Origin: Melioribacter roseus
GTDB taxonomy: Bacteria > Bacteroidota > Ignavibacteria > Ignavibacteriales > Melioribacteraceae
Reading direction: 5' to 3'
DNA length: 57,005 nucleotides
Assembly (NCBI GenBank): GCA_020723165.1
Contig: DYJK01000008.1
Location: 1-57,005 of the forward strand
The notes below the pieces were generated by a model. It had not been told where the DNA came from and made no database searches. It saw nothing but the letters and a program-made list of their open reading frames with translations. Shown here in pieces: positions 52,358 through 57,005 of this stretch; position 1 is the first letter of the stretch; every line of letters begins with the position of its first letter. The translations under genes and the position numbers were made by a program.

Positions 52358-53064
52358 TGATTGAGAAATTGAAAAAGGAAGTTTTGCAAGCTAATCTTGA
52401 TCTTGTAAAGTACGGCCTGGTAACATTAACATGGGGAAATGTAAGCGGTATTGATCGATCGGAAGGGTTGGTTGTGATTAAACCAAGCGGAGTTAGTTAT
52501 GATAAGCTTACTGAAAATGACATGGTTGTTGTTAATCTAAATGGAAATGTTGTTGATGGGAAAAAGAAACCTTCAAGTGATACGCCTACGCACATAGAAT
52601 TATATAAAGCATTTTCAGAAATTGGCGGAATAACTCACACACATAGTAAATATGCAACAATCTTTGCACAAGCTTGCAAAGAAATCCCATGTTTTGGAAC
52701 AACACATGCGGATCATTTCTCCGGGAAAATTCCGTTAACAAGATTCTTAACAAAAAAAGAAGTTGAAGACGGTTACGAAAAGAACACCGGGAAAATTATC
52801 ATCGAGAGATTCAAAAAATTAAATCTGCTTTTAATACCGGCAGTATTGGTAGCCGGTCATGGACCGTTTACTTTCGGAAAAGATGCTGCCGAATCAATAA
52901 AGAACAGTTTGGTTCTTGAAAGAGTTGCCGAAATGGCAATAGGTACTGTTCAGCTTAATAAGAATGTTAAAGAGCTGCTAAAATATATTTCAAACAAACA
53001 TTATCGCCGGAAACATGGCCCGGATTCTTATTATGGACAAAACGATTCCGGTGATAAGGAATAA
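52357..53064 (+). CDS. araD: L-ribulose-5-phosphate 4-epimerase
   Basis: Class-II aldolase-family epimerase, 235 residues, converting L-ribulose-5-phosphate to D-xylulose-5-phosphate for the pentose phosphate pathway. Seen: LTWGNVSGIDR, the substrate-phosphate Ser pair (KPSGVSYDKL, KKPSSDTPTHIELY), zinc ligands in THTHSKYATIFAQ (two His), THADHF, and the third His in LVAGHGPFTFG. Start overlaps the araB stop by one base, with TAGGAG at 52342-52347. Confidence 0.96.
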   Translation: MIEKLKKEVLQANLDLVKYGLVTLTWGNVSGIDRSEGLVVIKPSGVSYDKLTENDMVVVNLNGNVVDGKKKPSSDTPTHIELYKAFSEIGGITHTHSKYATIFAQACKEIPCFGTTHADHFSGKIPLTRFLTKKEVEDGYEKNTGKIIIERFKKLNLLLIPAVLVAGHGPFTFGKDAAESIKNSLVLERVAEMAIGTVQLNKNVKELLKYISNKHYRRKHGPDSYYGQNDSGDKE

Positions 53065-53082
53065 AATTTTTCTGAGGGAAAA

Positions 53083-54582
53083 ATGATCGATCTAAAAAAT
53101 TATGAAGTCTGGTTTGCAACTGGCAGTCAGCATCTTTACGGACCACAGACACTTCAGCAAGTGGCAGAAGATTCACAATTTATTATTGATGGCTTGAATC
53201 AATCAGGTAAAATTCCGGTAAAGATAATTTTTAAACCGGTACTAACTACGCCGGAAGCAATCAAATCGATTTGTCTGGAAGCGAACAATGATAAAAATTG
53301 CATCGGGCTTATAACATGGATGCATACTTTCTCCCCGGCAAAAATGTGGATAGCCGGGCTAAAAATTTTGAGCAAACCATTTGTTCATCTACATACACAA
53401 TTCAACCGTGATATACCATGGAATACTATTGATATGGATTTCATGAATTTAAATCAATCTGCACACGGCGACCGCGAGTTTGGTTTTATCGGTACAAGGA
53501 TGAATAAGAAAAGAAAAGTTATTGTTGGTCATTGGCAAAGTGAATCGGTTCAGGAAAAACTTGCGACCTGGACAAGAGTTGCATCCGCATGGGCGGATAT
53601 GCAAGATACAAAGGTTGCACGTTTTGGCGATAACATGCGCGAGGTTGCTGTTACCGAAGGCGATAAAGTTGAAGCTCAATTACGTTTTGGATATTCCGTG
53701 AACGGGCATGGCGTAGGAGAATTAGTGCAATATATAAAACAAGTATCGGAATCTGACATTGATAAACTTATATCAGAATACAATGATAAATATATTGTTG
53801 CTTCAGCGGCACGTTTAGGCGGTGATAAATATGATAACCTTCGTGATGCTGCACGCATTGAACTTGGAATGCGGACATTTTTACAAGAAGGAGGCTTCAA
53901 AGCATTTACAACTACTTTTGAAGATTTATATGGCTTGAAACAACTGCCGGGTCTTGCTGTCCAGCGTTTGATGAATGATGGTTATGGATTTGGTGCTGAA
54001 GGTGATTGGAAAACCGCTTCATTGGTGCGTGCCATGAAAATTATGTCGCATGGATTAAAAGGCGGTACATCTTTCATGGAAGATTACACTTATCACCTCG
54101 ATCCCGATGGAATGAAAGTTCTTGGCGCTCACATGCTTGAAGTTTGCGAATCAATTGCGGACGGCAAACCAAATCTCGAAGTACATAAACTTGGCATTGG
54201 CGGAAAAGATGATCCTCCGCGTTTAGTTTTTAATGTTCCGGGCGGTCCGGGGTTGAATGCCTCAATTATTGATATGGGAAACCGGTTCAGGTTAATTGTA
54301 AATGAAGTTGAAGTAGTAAAGCCCGATAAACCGCTTCCTAAACTTCCGGTTGCAAGAGTTATGTGGATTCCCAAACCAAATTTAGAAGTTGGAGCCGGTG
54401 CATGGATATTAGCCGGCGGTGCTCATCATACCGGTTTCAGCCAGGCAATAACTTCCGAATACATGGAAGATTTTGCCGACATGGCTGATATAGAATTTGT
54501 TTTGATTGATGATTCAACAAAAATATCTGGGTTCAAAAAAGAACTTCAGTGGAATGAAGTTTATTATCAATTAAGAAAGTAA
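53083..54582 (+). CDS. araA: L-arabinose isomerase
   Basis: AraA of 499 residues, the normal length, converting L-arabinose to L-ribulose with a divalent metal. Family landmarks: [68 protein letters not shown] and the metal-site residues in [37 protein letters not shown] and GGAHHTGFS. It completes the B-D-A operon, 18 bases after araD. TGAGGG precedes the ATG. Confidence 0.97.
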   Translation: MIDLKNYEVWFATGSQHLYGPQTLQQVAEDSQFIIDGLNQSGKIPVKIIFKPVLTTPEAIKSICLEANNDKNCIGLITWMHTFSPAKMWIAGLKILSKPFVHLHTQFNRDIPWNTIDMDFMNLNQSAHGDREFGFIGTRMNKKRKVIVGHWQSESVQEKLATWTRVASAWADMQDTKVARFGDNMREVAVTEGDKVEAQLRFGYSVNGHGVGELVQYIKQVSESDIDKLISEYNDKYIVASAARLGGDKYDNLRDAARIELGMRTFLQEGGFKAFTTTFEDLYGLKQLPGLAVQRLMNDGYGFGAEGDWKTASLVRAMKIMSHGLKGGTSFMEDYTYHLDPDGMKVLGAHMLEVCESIADGKPNLEVHKLGIGGKDDPPRLVFNVPGGPGLNASIIDMGNRFRLIVNEVEVVKPDKPLPKLPVARVMWIPKPNLEVGAGAWILAGGAHHTGFSQAITSEYMEDFADMADIEFVLIDDSTKISGFKKELQWNEVYYQLRK

Positions 54583-54641
54583 ATAAGATTTAAGTAAGTC
54601 GTGAAATTTTGCAGTCTACTTTTCAATACTAAGGAATAAAT

Positions 54642-57005
54642 ATGCGGCTGTTAGTTTTTTACAATGAGAAAAACAGAATTAACATTTACTTAAAACAAAT
54701 TTACTTTTCTATCATTTTTCTTTTAACAGTAATATCATCGATTAACGCGCAAACAACCGGGAAAATTTCGGGAAAAATTATTGATGGCCAAACCGGCGAG
54801 CCGTTGATTGGTGTTAATATCATAATCGAAGGAACAAGATTAGGCAGCAGCTCCGATATAAACGGTGACTTTTACATTATCAATATTCCACCCGGTACGT
54901 ATAGAGTAAAAATCAGTATGGTTGGTTATGAAACAAAAATTGTTCAGAATGTAGTAGTATCGGTAAACAGAACGACTAGTGTTGATGCCGAACTTAACGA
55001 GACGGTAGTTCAGGGGCAAGAAGTTATTGTAACTGCAGATAGAATAACAACCAAGAAAGATCAAACAAGTTCCGTTAGAAATGTTAACTCAGATCAAATT
55101 AAAATGCTGCCGGTAGAAAATATTAATGCAGTTGTGCAGATGCAAGCCGGTGTTGTTGCCGGGCATTTCCGCGGCGGCCGTCTTGATGAAGTTTCCTACC
55201 TTGTTGATGGTTTATATGTTGATGAAGCATCGGGCAGAAGCCGCGCTGTTAGAGTTGAAAAAGAAGTTGTCTCCGAAATAGAAGTTATTACCGGAACGTT
55301 CAATGCCGAATACGGTAATGCAATGAGCGGAATAGTTAATGTTGTTACAAAAGATGCCGGTAATGATTTCCACGCTTCCGCAACAGTCAGCTCTTCTAAT
55401 TTTTATACTTCCAATAAAGATATCTTCTTTGGTTTGGAAGACTCGGATTTTTTTAGAACAAAAGATTACCAGTTATATCTCGAAGCTCCAATAGTTAAAG
55501 ATATACTTTCTGTTTTTGTTAATGGAAGATTCCAGGATATCAAAGATCAGTATAACGGAATAAAAAGATTTGAGTCCGATAACTACAGTAATTTCTTAAA
55601 TGAAAATGCTTCACAATGGTATTCCGAACATACCGGCGACAGCGGCTTGGTTGCCATGGGAACGAGTAAAGATTTTTCACTCTTCACTAAACTTTCGTTC
55701 AAACCGGTTACTTCTATAAGATCGTCTTTAACTTATTCTTTGAACAAGACCGATTCAAAATGGTATTCGCACTACTGGAAATATAACCCGGATGGGAGAA
55801 GTACGAATCACACACGTACGGATATGGTTGCTTTTCAGTTGAATCATACACTTACAAATGATCTTTTCTATGAATTCAAGTTATCGTATTTAAAAAACAG
55901 TGATGGTACTTATCTCTTTGAGAATCCATACGATTCACAGTACATTCATGATGAATATTCTATTAACACCGGCGCCGGTTTTTCTACCGGGGGACAAGAT
56001 AAAAATTATTACAAAAGATTATCACAAGATATTAGTGCAAAGTTTGATGCAACATGGCAGCTTAATAAAAATCATATTCTTAAAAGCGGATTCCTTTACA
56101 CAAAACATGATATCGATCTATTCAATGCTCAAATAAAAAATAAATATGAGGGCACTGCGGATGAATATACTTATGTAATTGATTCGGTTACCAATAAAAG
56201 AGTTTATCTTTATTACGAACCGACCTTAGTAACGGAGGAATCGATCTATTCGGATATATATCGTGTTTACCCGGTAGAGTTCTCATTATATCTGCAAGAT
56301 AAAATGGAATATGATTACATGGTTATCAATTGCGGTCTGCGGTATGATTACTTCGATCCGGCAGCAACATATCCTTCGCAGCTAAGAAACCCGGCAAACC
56401 AATTAAGTTATCCCGATAATCCTAAATATATGAGTACATATCCCAAAGCAAATACAAATTCACAATTAAGTCCTCGCTTTGGAATTTCTTACCAGCTTGG
56501 TGAAATGGCACTGCTTCGTTTTTCGTATGGACATTTTTTCCAGATGCCGCCTCTATATGCGTTGTACACGAATTCCCGGCATATAATTGGTGTAGAAGAT
56601 TATACTACAACAATGGGCAATCCTTTAGTTAAACCGCAGAAAACTATTCAATATGAAATTGGATTATGGCAGCAGTTGATCAAAGGAATGAGCATAGAGG
56701 TCGCTGTTTTTTATCGAGATATTTATGATTTACTAAGTACAAGAATTATTACAACATTTAACCAGGTGCGGTATGGATTATACAGCAACAAAGATTATGG
56801 TAATGCACGTGGTCTTGAATTGAAATATGATTTTTTCTCTGAACCAATAACTGCAACAATAAATTATACTCTCCAGTACACAAAAGGAAATGCCGATAAC
56901 CCGGTTTTCAATTTTTCGCGTGCCGGTTCAAACATGGACCCGGTTAGCGTACTGATACCGATGAGCTGGGATCAACGCCATACTCTTAATTTATCTGTTG
57001 GGTAT
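54642..57005 (+). CDS. TonB-dependent outer-membrane receptor, 3' end cut by window
   Basis: The frame is open from ATG 54642 (AAGGA ten bases before) to the window end, 788 complete codons with no stop. An N-terminal signal follows a short basic leader (LKQIYFSIIFLLTVISSINAQ). A carboxypeptidase-regulatory-like domain comes next (GKIIDGQTGEPLIGVNIIIEG, SSDINGDFYIINIPPGTYRV), then the plug (NAVVQMQAGVVAGHFRGGR, EVITGTFNAEYGNAMSGIVN) and most of the beta-barrel. It is paralogous to the receptor at the left edge; long stretches, for example around FSYGHFFQMPPLYALY, are nearly the same. Position after araBDA suggests uptake of arabinose-containing oligosaccharides. The gene continues beyond the window. 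Confidence 0.93.
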   Translation, partial: MRLLVFYNEKNRINIYLKQIYFSIIFLLTVISSINAQTTGKISGKIIDGQTGEPLIGVNIIIEGTRLGSSSDINGDFYIINIPPGTYRVKISMVGYETKIVQNVVVSVNRTTSVDAELNETVVQGQEVIVTADRITTKKDQTSSVRNVNSDQIKMLPVENINAVVQMQAGVVAGHFRGGRLDEVSYLVDGLYVDEASGRSRAVRVEKEVVSEIEVITGTFNAEYGNAMSGIVNVVTKDAGNDFHASATVSSSNFYTSNKDIFFGLEDSDFFRTKDYQLYLEAPIVKDILSVFVNGRFQDIKDQYNGIKRFESDNYSNFLNENASQWYSEHTGDSGLVAMGTSKDFSLFTKLSFKPVTSIRSSLTYSLNKTDSKWYSHYWKYNPDGRSTNHTRTDMVAFQLNHTLTNDLFYEFKLSYLKNSDGTYLFENPYDSQYIHDEYSINTGAGFSTGGQDKNYYKRLSQDISAKFDATWQLNKNHILKSGFLYTKHDIDLFNAQIKNKYEGTADEYTYVIDSVTNKRVYLYYEPTLVTEESIYSDIYRVYPVEFSLYLQDKMEYDYMVINCGLRYDYFDPAATYPSQLRNPANQLSYPDNPKYMSTYPKANTNSQLSPRFGISYQLGEMALLRFSYGHFFQMPPLYALYTNSRHIIGVEDYTTTMGNPLVKPQKTIQYEIGLWQQLIKGMSIEVAVFYRDIYDLLSTRIITTFNQVRYGLYSNKDYGNARGLELKYDFFSEPITATINYTLQYTKGNADNPVFNFSRAGSNMDPVSVLIPMSWDQRHTLNLSVGY

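Noticed and set aside
55900-56136. 78-residue plus-strand frame near the right edge
   Set aside because: It is an out-of-frame shadow inside the receptor gene, which is open from 54642 to the window end.
1-57005. CRISPR arrays, tRNA/rRNA genes, insertion-sequence transposases, phage genes or a biosynthetic gene cluster
   Set aside because: None seen on reading the gaps and both strands; gaps are short and are accounted for by leaders, hairpins and palindromic repeats.

Overview
The window is AT-rich and almost entirely coding on the + strand. It looks like a member of the FCB group close to Ignavibacteriota (Ignavibacterium/Melioribacter-like). Several exported proteins end in a type IX secretion (T9SS) sorting domain of the YPNPFNP...VYDILGREV...SGVYFY...KKMLLLK type. 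PorV-like and TonB-dependent outer-membrane proteins are present. Many starts have clear Shine-Dalgarno sequences (AGGAGG at 9081, GGAAGGAG before 15386 and 38428), which is less usual in classical Bacteroidetes. The taxonomic placement is inference. No rRNA, tRNA, CRISPR array, integrase or transposase gene was seen.

Layout. (1) 1-8933: an outer-membrane cassette of a truncated TonB-dependent receptor, a PorV/PorQ-like protein, a 1173-residue exported protein and a SurA/PpiC-like periplasmic protein. (2) 9091-13992: two T9SS substrates, a CBM9/right-handed beta-helix protein and an endonuclease/exonuclease/phosphatase (EEP)-fold enzyme. The EEP protein shares a large module with the 1173-residue protein. 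(3) 14175-18374: a compact operon that I recognise as the Thermotoga-type inositol route, iolM-iolN-iolO, plus a second zinc dehydrogenase. No iolG is visible. (4) 18464-33951: a glycan-degradation block with GH29, a NagX/HGSNAT-like acyltransferase, an arylsulfotransferase-fold T9SS protein, a multi-CBM T9SS protein, GH20, GH3 with PA14, GH43 with an F5/8C domain, and a naturally circularly permuted GH16 lichenase with malectin and T9SS domains. (5) 34051-36408: a PAS histidine kinase and a LytTR response regulator. (6) 36584-43062: amino-sugar uptake and catabolism, with an SSS symporter, a NagB-LmbE fusion and two ROK proteins, the second with altered ATP motifs. (7) 43151-54582: a second arylsulfotransferase-fold T9SS protein, then galM, a XylR-type regulator, an SSS symporter, a small two-TM protein and araB-araD-araA. 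(8) 54642-57005: a second TonB-dependent receptor, paralogous to the first and cut by the window end.

How it fits together. T9SS-exported enzymes on or outside the cell attack plant or algal glycans (mixed-linkage glucan, xylan/arabinan, fucosylated and GlcNAc-containing chains, possibly inositol-containing compounds). TonB receptors and symporters import the products. Dedicated cytoplasmic routes then handle arabinose (AraA/B/D), GlcNAc (NagB-LmbE, ROK) and inositol (IolM/N/O).

The most unusual sequence-level signal is a set of unrelated palindromic repeats inserted in frame at the same three loop positions of the T9SS sorting domain in three different genes. Other notable points are the inositol operon lacking iolG beside an exported EEP enzyme, the circularly permuted GH16, the degenerate second ROK protein, and structured palindromes upstream of the GH3 gene and between nagB and the ROK genes.
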